DNA from: Ceratothoa steindachneri
Taxonomy: Eukaryota; Arthropoda; Malacostraca; Isopoda; Cymothoidae
Assembly (NCBI GenBank): GCA_963969495.1
Contig: OZ018321.1
Span: 121,609,129 to 121,673,128, forward strand
Length of the DNA: 64,000 nt
Direction: 5' to 3'
The first letter of the stretch is position 1. Every line of letters starts with the position of its first letter. The notes beneath the pieces were generated by a model. That model did not search any database. It was not told the origin of the DNA and was given only the letters and a program-made list of their open reading frames with translations. The position numbers and the translations under genes are program-made. Below are positions 14,254 through 23,312 of the stretch, in pieces.

Positions 14254-14583
14254 TACAGTACTGGCCAAAAAGATCAGAACGCTCGTATTTTATAACACAA
14301 TCTACCATAACTTTCTCAGAGAAATTCCAAAGTTTCCAAAATTAGTATAAACAACGCATGAGTTAAGTTTCTACAAAGTTGGAGGAATAAAACGAAAATT
14401 ATCAACATATAAGTAATTCATCCTAACTTTTACCAATCTGTAGTTTTTACTTGTAGATTATCGTATACTTATTTTGGAAACCTTAGGGATTTTCTGGCAA
14501 AAGTTATAGAGAATTTTCTGATAGAAATACAGTAATTCTGATAATTTATCACGGTACCGTAGTTATGTAGTATTCGTACTGTA
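14254..14583. mobile_element. Tc1/mariner-like MITE with foldback interior
   Basis: Both ends carry TACAGTAC in inverted orientation (14,254-14,261 and 14,576-14,583). The left end continues TGGCCAAAAAGATC, which resembles Tc1-type termini. Inside, about 45 bp at 14,306-14,350 pairs imperfectly with 14,464-14,510 (AGTTTCCAAAA versus TTTTGGAAAC). It is 330 bp with no transposase. I infer a non-autonomous element. Confidence 0.55.
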
Positions 14584-14589
14584 TGGTAG

Positions 14590-16200
14590 TTTAATCAAAA
14601 ATTTAGAAATAAGCCGTTAAAGCTTTAAAATTATTGGGCAGTAATGTTTAAGGCATGAAAAAATTAAAGTCGATCATTCTTTTTTACACATTATGAATAT
14701 TTTTATGGTTGTTGTAACGCCCTTGCAAAAAAGGGAATGAGGAAGTAAAGAGGAAAGGACTGCATGTCTCCCTCTCTTAATAGCATCTTCAGTAATTTAG
14801 GGATAAATATAACTATAATGGATACTTTTTTGTTTACTGTGGATTTCCTCGTTGCTCTCATTAAGCAGCCTCCCCTCTCTCTTGTTTATTCTACCTTTAG
14901 ACTTCCCCTCACGCACACCAATCTCCCGTTTACAGCACCCTCCTTCATTTCTTCGGAGACTTATCCGGCAGACAACATCAGACCCTTTAAATTATTTCAG
15001 GAAGTGTAAACAGACCTGGCTATTGAATAACGTGTCGGTCATATAATTCTTCCAAATTTTACTTTTTGCAGTGACCGAAAAGTTCTTACAGTTGAATTCT
15101 TTCCCTCAACCCGGTCATAAATAATGGGAAGAAAGGGGAAGCGCGTCACTTCTGATTTATTGTTATCGCCTTTTCTTTCTTTTTCGCGTCACTTTAGTTG
15201 TTTGGTAATGCCGTTTGTCTACGGTGCGTGGGTTACGAGAGCTTCAGGAGGTGGTAGCGAGGATATGGCAATAAGAGGAGAAGGGAGGAAATTATTGTTT
15301 GTTTCAGTGGGTGTTCAATAAAACCTACTGCTGGCTTTATACACAATAGTAATGGTAGCCAAATCGCCCGAAACATTAATGTTACTATCTCTTATACGCA
15401 ATCCTTTCGACTAAATTCAACGCACAGCTTATTGCGACAAAAGTTGTCTAGGCGTTTATCGATGGTATCCAATCGTCAGAGAGAAGTCTGTCCTAGATGT
15501 TTATGAGTTTGAAACGGTGTACTCTTCTGTCATTCGTTGAATGTAATATCATCTATGTTTCCTTGGGCATTAAGAACTTTACTTCATTGCATTCGATATA
15601 AACTAAAGCAATAAACGCAAACAAAAGAGAGAAGAAAGAGGGTTACAATGATTCGTTCCGTTCTCTGAATACCTTCAAGCTCTATTAAAAAATCCAATTA
15701 ACTTATAGGGATAGGAGATTCAAGGCGATTAGTAAGATAGGGTATTATATAGGATTATCGGAAGTCGTGTATAAAAAATAGGTGTACAATATAGGAGAAA
15801 TGAGTGCAGGTATAGCTAAACTCTTTCACATATTTTGTGTTGTTGGTGGTGAATGTAGAACAAAGCAGCATGGTCGTATTTATATACCTTGAATTTATAT
15901 TATATCAGGAAACATTACAAGAATAGGCCTATTAAAAATCAGTTATTTTTTAAAAGATTTTTAGGCATATATACTATTTATCAGTCTTTGTGTTCTAGTA
16001 TTTTAGGAAGCATTGCTGCATAAAGCTTTAATTTTTCTGTTTTAAATCATGTTTTGCGCTAAACTTTTCATTTAAACAAGATAAAGCAATAAACTAGACA
16101 CTTTTTTTTATTTGTTCTAATCCTCTTTCTAACAAAGAATTATAAAATGGCACATTGGTGCATACAAAAATTTCAGAAATATCATAATTTGGTTGAATTA
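14590..16200. other. No gene recognised
   Basis: Mixed-composition DNA with small open frames around 14.76-15.05 kb and 15.12-15.32 kb. They show no motif or conserved architecture and are probably fortuitous. Confidence 0.5.
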
Positions 16201-16477
16201 CACTTAAGGCTAACAAGGCGCCTTATTAATGAAGGAAGTTAAAATTAACATTTTGTCACAATTCGAATCGATCAAGAAGTGAAAGCATTGCATAATGATT
16301 AATTTCATAATGGCATTTCCACAGTTGCTCATTATCTTGGCGCCACAGTAACCATTGTTAATCGACGCTTTCATATTCTTAATATTAAGCACCAATCTCA
16401 AGAAACACCAATCACCCACATCGAGAGCAAACGAAGACAAGCTATTAACTGGACTGAAGGGCCACTCTTGTGAAGAG

Positions 16478-17785
16478 ATGGCCCAGGACCACACGACCAG
16501 GATTCCTCTGCGGGTTGTCGACGGACAACCCAAACCCAGCAGAGAATCCACTTTTGAGGCCGTGTATGGAGCACTGGGCATAGCTATGGTTAGGCTGCTG
16601 GATATCCCCTCAGGTTATATCGCCATTTGCGAGAGGGAAAAAGATATCGAGGAGATAACCAAAGAAAAGGCAGTAGAAGCGCTGCGAGCCATTGGACTAC
16701 AGCCAGCAGTACCCCCCCAGATTCTGGCCCATAGGAGCGTGGTGTGTCGTCGAATCGACCCATGGATTGGGCAGCATACCGCGGAGGAGATCCGAGAGGA
16801 GATTGAGCTTCGGCAAGCCTGGGCCAAGGTTGCCGAGGTTATTAAGTTTCTTAATAGAAGGGACGGCGGTGAATACACGCATGTGTTCAAGGTGGTCTTC
16901 ACGGAGACTACCATGGCACATAAGGCAAAGGAACAAGGACTACTAATGTTCAATGCCAAGATCAGCGGAGAACAGGTGGAAAAGGGGGAATACACCCCAG
17001 TACAGTTCTGCTTCAAGTGCTTCCAGATGGAGTCTCACCCCACCAAAGACTGTAAGGAGCCCCAAGAATCCTGTTCCAAATGCAGTCAGAAGGGCCACAA
17101 TTGGCGCAACTGTGACAGTAACACGGTGAAGTGTATAAGCTGTGGGCAAGGTCATAGGACTATGGCCATGTCATGCCCCGCCAAAAAAGAAATTATGAGA
17201 AGAAAGCAGGAAGCCAAGAAGTACGAGGAGACGCGTAGAGCGAATACGTCCTACGCCCAGGCGGCTAAGGCGGCCATCTCCGAGGTGGACGCCAAGAAGA
17301 CGTATCTGAAAATAGAAAACGAGGGCTCCACCAAAATCATGACATGCATTCTCCATGCACACGTCATGAACTTGGCCCGCCCGGGTACATTTGCAACAGT
17401 CCTAAACCAAATGTTGGCAAAGAACGGTATGGAACAAATGTTGTTCCCGGACAACCCACCCTCGGGGGACGTGCTGCATCTGCAGATGGCCCCGAAGGAA
17501 CAGAATACTGCAACCACGACTCTTACGGACACAACCAAGAAATCTAATAATAAAGCACGGAAAGTAGCAGTCGAGGCGACAACTCCTGCTCCCACCCATG
17601 GTAAACAAAAATCGGCAAAAAATATCAACTCAGATAATAGCAGTTCTTCGAAATCCTCAGATTCCTCAGACACTGATACACCCAAACCCCAGGATAAGAA
17701 AGAACAGAAGAAAAGAGGATATACGCCTGTGAGCAATTCCCCTTCCCGGAGGAGATGGAAACCAGGAGCATATTCCAGGGCATAA
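16478..17785 (+). CDS. LINE ORF1, gag-like nucleic-acid-binding protein
   Basis: The 435-aa product starts at the first in-frame ATG (MAQDHTTRI). The frame is open further upstream, but only with non-ATG starts. Three consecutive CCHC zinc knuckles lie around 17,010-17,175: CX2CX5HX4C, CX2CX4HX4C and CX2CX3HX6C, the last being the pattern usual in Jockey-type gags. The C-terminus is Ser/Asp/Lys-rich. Such proteins bind the element RNA and form the ribonucleoprotein particle. The frame ends in mid-sequence at 17,785 while the next frame stays open to 17,958, so this ORF may lack its original C-terminus. ORF2 starts 184 bp downstream. Confidence 0.85.
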   Translation: MAQDHTTRIPLRVVDGQPKPSRESTFEAVYGALGIAMVRLLDIPSGYIAICEREKDIEEITKEKAVEALRAIGLQPAVPPQILAHRSVVCRRIDPWIGQHTAEEIREEIELRQAWAKVAEVIKFLNRRDGGEYTHVFKVVFTETTMAHKAKEQGLLMFNAKISGEQVEKGEYTPVQFCFKCFQMESHPTKDCKEPQESCSKCSQKGHNWRNCDSNTVKCISCGQGHRTMAMSCPAKKEIMRRKQEAKKYEETRRANTSYAQAAKAAISEVDAKKTYLKIENEGSTKIMTCILHAHVMNLARPGTFATVLNQMLAKNGMEQMLFPDNPPSGDVLHLQMAPKEQNTATTTLTDTTKKSNNKARKVAVEATTPAPTHGKQKSAKNINSDNSSSSKSSDSSDTDTPKPQDKKEQKKRGYTPVSNSPSRRRWKPGAYSRA

Positions 17786-17958
17786 GGTCTAAGATCTACA
17801 AATGGGAATATGACTCAGAAGTAGATCCCGAGACTGTGGAGGAGGCCCTGCTCGCGCAAAATGTGATTCTACATCACAGCACATGCGAGCAGATCTCAAA
17901 CGCTGAGTTTAGGAAGAAGAGAAACGGGAGGAAAAAGAACATCACCCAGAAGCACTAA
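17698..17958 (+). other. Frame-shifted continuation of LINE ORF1
   Basis: An open frame in -1 relation to ORF1. It overlaps ORF1 by 88 bp and ends with TAA at 17,956-17,958, 11 bp before the ORF2 ATG. It encodes a hydrophilic peptide (EVDPETVEEALLAQN). A close ORF1 stop/ORF2 start is typical of LINEs, so I infer this is the true ORF1 C-terminus displaced by a one-base indel. A canonical X_XXY_YYZ slippery site was looked for in the overlap and not found. Confidence 0.5.
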
Positions 17959-17969
17959 GTGACAAATAG

Positions 17970-20729
17970 ATGGAGAGAGTAAGCAACAGAATGAGGATTC
18001 TGACACTCAACGTGAATGGATGGGAGGAGAAAGCCACGGCATATGGTAACATATTCCGTGTGCACGACCCTGACATCATTCTCATCACGGAGCACGGTAT
18101 CGACACTACAGCTGGTCGCATTAAAATACCGGGCTACAGAGTGATCATGAAGAACCATTCCCAGGAAAGGTTTGATGGTGCTGCAATAGCTGTCAAGAGG
18201 AACATCTCCTTCAAACAACTGCCAGAACTCGATGAGTCCTTTGTGGCAATCGAGGTACACACCCTGGTCGGAGACCTCGTGATAGCTGCAGCATATCAAC
18301 CCCCTCGACGAGCATATCTCCCGTTATGCAACTTCTACACACTGTTCGGGCACCGCAGAATGGCATTCTTAGGGGGAGACCTCAATGCCAGATGCCGTGC
18401 GGCAGGCTATGGTAACACCAACGATAGAGGCCGAAACTTGGAATTGATTATGGGAAGAAAGAACATTCAAAGGATAGGGCCGGATTTTCCGACCTATATC
18501 ACTTCCCGGTCAGCAACTAAGCCTGACATAATCTTAACAAGTGAAGGCTTTCCTTTCAACTACCATAGTGAGCCAGGCCCGACAGTCCCTAGTGATCACA
18601 TAGCGATTCTTACTACAATATCTCTCGCACCAATCCAGCTCCCAGCCCCTCTCCGGAAAAATTACGCCATGGCCAACTGGGATCGTTACAAGCAACGACT
18701 CAGTGACTATGCGCCAGCTGACCTCAGCACGGCGTCGTTAGAGGAGATCGACAGGGAGTTGGAGAGGATAACAACGTCCATACTAAACGCGGACCGCGAG
18801 AGCATACCCGTTACAGGGTATAAAACACCTCCTCAGCCCAGATGGACAGAGGAGATGAGAGATATCGCTCGCGTTCACAGGGAAGTGTTCGAGGAAGTAC
18901 GACGGGAGGGTCCCAGCCGGGAAAGGAGCTTGCTGGTCCGACGCCTAAGCTCAGAGCTTAGAGAGGCTATCAACCTCCAACAGGGGGAAATATGGAACAA
19001 CTTGATAGCCAAAGTCGACAGCGAACTTAGCCCGGCCAAGTTCTGGCGCCAAGTCAGGAACTTAAAGGGACTTACACCAAGACTCAAGACTCGGATAATG
19101 GAGAACGGAGACCACATTGAGAACCCGGTGGTTCTCGAGGATATGTTCAGGAACTTCTGGAAAAACGTTTTCAAGATTACACCCGAGGAAAACGTTGAGT
19201 TCGACCAGGAATTCGAAGGCCAACTGATTGAACAACTTAATCAGGAAACGCATCGCACACACCCTCTACAGCAAGTCAACGAAGGCAGGGAGATGGCGGG
19301 TCACGGACGTCCCATAACATCAGAGGACGTCAAGGCCACTGTAAAAGCCTTTCGACAAAAGGCACCAGGCTGGACGGGTATTACCAGAAACAACTTGGTT
19401 AACGCCCCACAGCAGATCATTCAGGGAATCGTTAATATCTTCAACGCTTCCCTGAACACGGGCTACTTCCCGGAAGGTCTCAAGATTGCGAAGATGATCT
19501 TCATACCCAAGGGAGGTAAACCCCCTGATCAACTGGTAAACTACAGGCCAATCGCCCTGCTGGAGTTCATTGCAAAAGTCTACGAGAGACTCCTAGCTGA
19601 CAGGCTTCAACAACAACTAGCCGAGCTGGGAGCCCACAACCCTCAGCAGCACGGGTTCCGCAAGGGTCGAGGAACGGAAAAAGCCCTCGCCCTTCTTGCG
19701 GAGAAACTCGCTTGCAGTAAAGCTGAGAGGCGGTACGTAGACGTGGTGCTGCGTGATGTTAAGAAGGCCTTCGATAAGGTTTGGCTGAGAGGATTACAAT
19801 ACAAGATCCTCAACCTCCAGCTTAACCCACTCCTGGAAAGGATCCTTTGCAATTACATCTCCGATAGGAGAGCCCAAATTTCAATCGAGGGCTGCAAAGG
19901 ACCCGAATTCGAACTAGAAGCGGGAGTTCCACAAGGCAGCTGTCTCAGCCCTCTGCTGTACCTCGTGTACACAATAGACCTGCCTGCTCCAGTGAGGTAC
20001 GATTCGATGTATCTGCAATACGCAGACGACATCACCCAAATCGTCCTGAGTCCATTCAGGAACGCTGGAAGCCAGGCGAGGGCGACAGCTGTCGAAATAG
20101 AAAATATCAATAGATATGAAAGAAAGTGGAAAATAAAGACCAACCGCCAGAAGTTCACGATCGTTCCAATGAACCGCCGAAAAACTGATGACGTTGTCGT
20201 CAATAATGAACACTATCCGTACTCCAATGAGGGTAATGTCCTGGGCTTACGACTCTTTAAATCTGGATATAAGACCCACATAAATACCAGAGTCTCCCTA
20301 GCCAAAAGAGAGCTGAAGAAACTTTACCGCTTCAGAGGCCTCAGCGTGCCTAACAGCAAGAAGCTGTATATGGCCCTGGTACGCCCAGTCCTGGTGTACC
20401 CGGCCGTGATCACGCAGATGGCAAGCTGTACCTCTGTCAGAATGATGCAGAGAGTGCAGAATAAAGCCACGCTGCTGATTACAGGCACGCGAAGGATCGA
20501 CCGTATTCGGCAATCGACTCTTCACCAGAGAGTCGGTCTAAAGCCGATCAATACGGAGATCCAAAGGCTAGGGAGAAAGACATGGGACAAGATAGATCTA
20601 ACTATACTCCCGAATTTGAACCTAAACTTAACCATTCGTGCAAACCGGAGACGCGCTATAGGTAGAACTGCTTTGTTCCCAAGCAGTAGAACCTGCGCGA
20701 GAGAAGTGGTACTACCTATATTTACGTAG
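17970..20729 (+). CDS. LINE ORF2: endonuclease plus reverse transcriptase
   Basis: The 919-aa product starts at ATG 17,970; an in-frame TAG directly precedes it, which fixes the start. The N-terminal endonuclease shows LTLNVNGW, GGDLNARCR, PDIILTSE and PSDHIAI, so the catalytic set is present. The reverse transcriptase shows NYRPIALLEF, QHGFRKGRGTEKAL, motif A RDVKKAFDKVW, motif B GVPQGSCLSPLLY and motif C QYADDITQI, with both aspartates of YADD. No RNase H domain follows, as expected for Jockey-group elements. The protein nicks target DNA and copies the element RNA there. No internal stops occur, so the protein is predicted functional. The stop codon sits inside a hairpin (20,701-20,745). 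Confidence 0.93.
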   Translation: MERVSNRMRILTLNVNGWEEKATAYGNIFRVHDPDIILITEHGIDTTAGRIKIPGYRVIMKNHSQERFDGAAIAVKRNISFKQLPELDESFVAIEVHTLVGDLVIAAAYQPPRRAYLPLCNFYTLFGHRRMAFLGGDLNARCRAAGYGNTNDRGRNLELIMGRKNIQRIGPDFPTYITSRSATKPDIILTSEGFPFNYHSEPGPTVPSDHIAILTTISLAPIQLPAPLRKNYAMANWDRYKQRLSDYAPADLSTASLEEIDRELERITTSILNADRESIPVTGYKTPPQPRWTEEMRDIARVHREVFEEVRREGPSRERSLLVRRLSSELREAINLQQGEIWNNLIAKVDSELSPAKFWRQVRNLKGLTPRLKTRIMENGDHIENPVVLEDMFRNFWKNVFKITPEENVEFDQEFEGQLIEQLNQETHRTHPLQQVNEGREMAGHGRPITSEDVKATVKAFRQKAPGWTGITRNNLVNAPQQIIQGIVNIFNASLNTGYFPEGLKIAKMIFIPKGGKPPDQLVNYRPIALLEFIAKVYERLLADRLQQQLAELGAHNPQQHGFRKGRGTEKALALLAEKLACSKAERRYVDVVLRDVKKAFDKVWLRGLQYKILNLQLNPLLERILCNYISDRRAQISIEGCKGPEFELEAGVPQGSCLSPLLYLVYTIDLPAPVRYDSMYLQYADDITQIVLSPFRNAGSQARATAVEIENINRYERKWKIKTNRQKFTIVPMNRRKTDDVVVNNEHYPYSNEGNVLGLRLFKSGYKTHINTRVSLAKRELKKLYRFRGLSVPNSKKLYMALVRPVLVYPAVITQMASCTSVRMMQRVQNKATLLITGTRRIDRIRQSTLHQRVGLKPINTEIQRLGRKTWDKIDLTILPNLNLNLTIRANRRRAIGRTALFPSSRTCAREVVLPIFT

Positions 20730-20745
20730 TACTAGTCCACTTCTC
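20701..20745 (+). other. Hairpin spanning the ORF2 stop codon
   Basis: GAGAAGTGG at 20,701-20,709 pairs perfectly with CCACTTCTC at 20,737-20,745. Inside it, TACTAC at 20,710-20,715 pairs with GTAGTA at 20,726-20,731, leaving a 5-nt bulge on the right. The ORF2 stop TAG (20,727-20,729) lies in the inner stem. Confidence 0.8.
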
Positions 20746-20828
20746 TTAAATTATGTGACCCTAAGATACCAAGACTAAAAAGTTTGATGATTGGACAACC
20801 AAGTTGACAAATTTTAAGAAACATATTG

Positions 20829-21066
20829 AAAAAAGAGGCGTAGTGCCCACGTTAAAAATCCCCCCCCCCAAATATAAATAAATATAGTAAAAAATTAATA
20901 AAATAAAACTAAATTTAAATATAAAAGAGGCGAAGTGCCCAAAACTAATAATAATCAAAAGTCAAGAATAAAAAGAGGCGAAGTGCCCAACTCCCAATAC
21001 CCAACTGTTAATAAATTAACTAAAAGTCAACAAAATTCAAACTAAGAAAAGAGGCTAAATGCCCAT
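20829..21066 (+). repeat. Four 3' UTR mini-hairpin repeats
   Basis: Consensus AAAAGAGGCGAAGTGCCCA occurs at about 20,831, 20,923, 20,971 and 21,047, at irregular spacing in A-rich DNA. Each unit can fold as GGC-5 nt-GCC. The loop differs between copies (GTAGT, GAAGT, GAAGT, TAAAT) while the stem is invariant. These lie in the 3' UTR of the intact LINE, where reverse transcriptases often recognise RNA structure. Confidence 0.9.
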
Positions 21067-21189
21067 ATTAAGAGACTACAAAGCAATCAACACTGAGAAT
21101 CATTCAGCAAGAAAGTCAACCTTGAAAGGCTTGAATGCTTCGAAGGCGGAAATACCCAAAAAGAAATACAAATATTATGACGGAGGAAA

Positions 21190-21294
21190 CTGGCTGTCAA
21201 TGACAGCCAGCTACTTTTTGACAGAGGAAATAAAAATTTTTTAAATACACAACATGAAGAATGCTAGTGATGCCCTAACACCAGGGCAAACTAG
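21190..21294 (+). other. Two hairpins near the LINE 3' end
   Basis: CTGGCTGTCA (21,190-21,199) and TGACAGCCAG (21,201-21,210) form a perfect 10-bp inverted repeat with one base between. About 55 bp downstream, CTAG...TGCCCT-AACACC-AGGGCA..CTAG folds at 21,264-21,294. Both precede the short tandem tail of the element. Confidence 0.8.
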
Positions 21295-21603
21295 AAAACT
21301 TATTCACACCTTTATATACCTACCACACAATTTCACCACTTTAACCTAATTTGTAATTTGTAATTACTCTCTCATTCTGTGGTCACGACGTAATCGATCC
21401 CAGAAACCAGTCGGGTATAATGTTCAGTTTGTCCACCAGGAAATGTGATTCTGGGTAAATGAGATAAACCAGGTGGTTCTATGTTTTGACTCTCGAGACA
21501 ATTGCTTTACTCTTCTGAAGACTTTGATATGCCACTCAATCTACTGCTGAAGAAGGCAAATGGCACGACTTGCTGCTGCGTCACTATTTTATGTGTTTAT
21601 TCG

Positions 21604-21905
21604 TGTGTACGCGACTATATATGTTACTATGTCGGTTCGGAGCTCAGTCGGTTTGTCGGGTGGTAACCATTTTACTTTTAAATGAGTTTTTCGTCGATAT
21701 TATCGTAACTATTCTGCCGATTCTAACGAAATTCAAACCACTCTTTGTTGTTTTACACTTTATTTCGAATGGTATAATTGCGATGTCCCCCCAATGTTAG
21801 TCTAGGAATAATGAAAAGAAAACTAACTATGGGTCGGATTTCCCTATATGTTGAAAGTTCTGAAGGTCGTAAGGTCATTTGATCATTAGTTAATAAGTCA
21901 GAATA
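21604..21905 (+). repeat. Dispersed repeat family R, fullest copy
   Basis: Shares ordered blocks with 43,163-43,270, 46,597-46,800 and 57,077-57,320. The blocks are GCGACT..TGTCGGT, GGTAACCATTTTACTTTT, CCGATTCTAACGAAATT, TTTCGAATGGTATAATT and TTCTGAAGGTCGTAAGGTCAT. It is non-coding with no terminal repeats seen. I infer a SINE-like or MITE-like dispersed repeat of unknown class. Confidence 0.75.
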
Positions 21906-22281
21906 ATTGAGAACATGCGACTTTGGTTTTTTGACCTTGTTTCCATCTCATTAAGTACTGCTCAACAATCTTTGGGTCTGCTTTATTGTAGTTTAAGTCG
22001 TCTTGGATCTCATCAGTACAGAAGTGCAGAATAGCATAAAGAAGGTGTTAAGTCTTTCCAGCTTTGATAATTTGTCTTTATCGTACACCTTTTGATCGGC
22101 AAACAACAACTTTTCATCAGTACAATTTTATGGCCATTTATTTGGCCAATGAATACCTCGAAGAAGGCATCTTCCAAAAACAATGACTGTCACTTCAGCC
22201 ATTTCCCTCTGCTCGGCTCTTCGAAGACTTATGCCCTTAGGATGTCTTGGAGTAATTCATCACTGCTCTCCTTCTTTTCTT

Positions 22282-22740
22282 TCACCTATTTCTTGTTGTT
22301 AGCCAGCATTTTTTTTCTGATTTCCTTGGAAAATCCACCCAAACAAAGTTGACATGCTCAAACCAGGGATTATCTGGCCTCTTCCCCTTCCCAAACAGCT
22401 TCTCCCAAATTGCTCCTACTAGAATTTCCATAATTTTATGTCTAACCGCAAGAAAAAACATGTTTCTGTTCAGCATTTCTTTAGCAGTTTCCCAGCTTAT
22501 TTGTGAACTCCACTTTATTCGTAAGTTCTCATGTCTCCAGTAAATCCACTGAAGGCTCAGTTTGAACTGTGTCAGAAGAATTATCCATGACAGGGACTTC
22601 CAATAATTTTCCTTCAGAGCATTAAGGGGACCAGACAATAACACAGATGAAGTCTCTGATGTAATTCTAGGTTCACTTCTCAACACATTAATGAGAAACC
22701 TTGCATAGCAGTGTGAAGCATAGTAGAGTGGGGTTTTCAC
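22282..22740 (-). CDS. Unrecognised 152-aa open frame
   Basis: The longest frame outside recognised elements in this part of the window, reading MKTPLYYASHCYARF at its start and ending WLTTRNR. Its Trp-rich composition (for example WSSQISWETAKEML) does not look like low-complexity translation. Weaker coding-like stretches continue on the same strand towards 21,950. No family was recognised and no splice sites were assigned. It could be a fragment of a decayed gene or simply fortuitous. Confidence 0.3.
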   Translation of the reverse strand: MKTPLYYASHCYARFLINVLRSEPRITSETSSVLLSGPLNALKENYWKSLSWIILLTQFKLSLQWIYWRHENLRIKWSSQISWETAKEMLNRNMFFLAVRHKIMEILVGAIWEKLFGKGKRPDNPWFEHVNFVWVDFPRKSEKKCWLTTRNR

Positions 22741-23312
22741 AAAATTCGGAGATGTTACTCTGGCCGACTAACCGACCACCGATTAACTTCGTGTGGGAAG
22801 GGACGTGCCAGCTTTATATCTCCGTTCTGCATATACCAAATCTTTTCAAACCTTTTCAATTTTAATGACCTTCGGATTTTGGTAGTGTCTTTGCTTTCTC
22901 CTAATTCTATAGCCATATTTTCTGCAAACCAGTTTTACTATGCGTGTAGTGTTATCCTCAGGTTTTGTTTAAATCATATTGACTTTGCCAGGTTTTTAGA
23001 GCCTTCAAATAGTTTCTCCTTAGTTTTCTTGAAGTTATTACTTCATTTCGTGAATTACTACCTCGTATGTTCCTCAAATTACGGGTGCAGTTCGTTGTGT
23101 GTTTTCCGTTATAATTTCTACGTGTCTTTTCTTTTGTCCTTGGATTTCGCCTGCCATCAAGCTGCGGAGTACTTTTTTTAATTCTCATTTACTTTTATTT
23201 ATTCAATTTTCCTTACATGTGCATATTCCTTTCTTTCATCACTTTTTGCATTTCTCTCATACATATTCATATCTCTATGTATTTAATTTAAAATTAAATT
23301 ATTTCTTTATTT

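Larger units (their letters stand above)
16200..21365 (+). mobile_element. Apparently intact Jockey-group LINE
   Basis: A non-LTR retrotransposon with an ORF1 that has gag-type zinc knuckles, an ORF2 with apurinic-like endonuclease plus reverse transcriptase, and a long structured 3' UTR. It ends in short tandem units (TAATTTG twice, then TAATT, at 21,347-21,365) instead of a poly-A tail. The coding region has higher GC than the flanks, with no stop codons or frameshifts in ORF2, so this is the youngest element in the window. The 5' end is not defined; 16,200 is a guess covering the 5' UTR. No target-site duplication was identified. Confidence 0.85.

Noticed and set aside
16615..17736. Several minus-strand frames of 60-161 aa opposite ORF1
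   Set aside because: Shadow frames of the real LINE ORF1, with no independent motif.
17698..17785. Programmed -1 frameshift signal in the ORF1 overlap
   Set aside because: Codons across the overlap were read for an X_XXY_YYZ heptamer and none fits. A simple indel is more likely.
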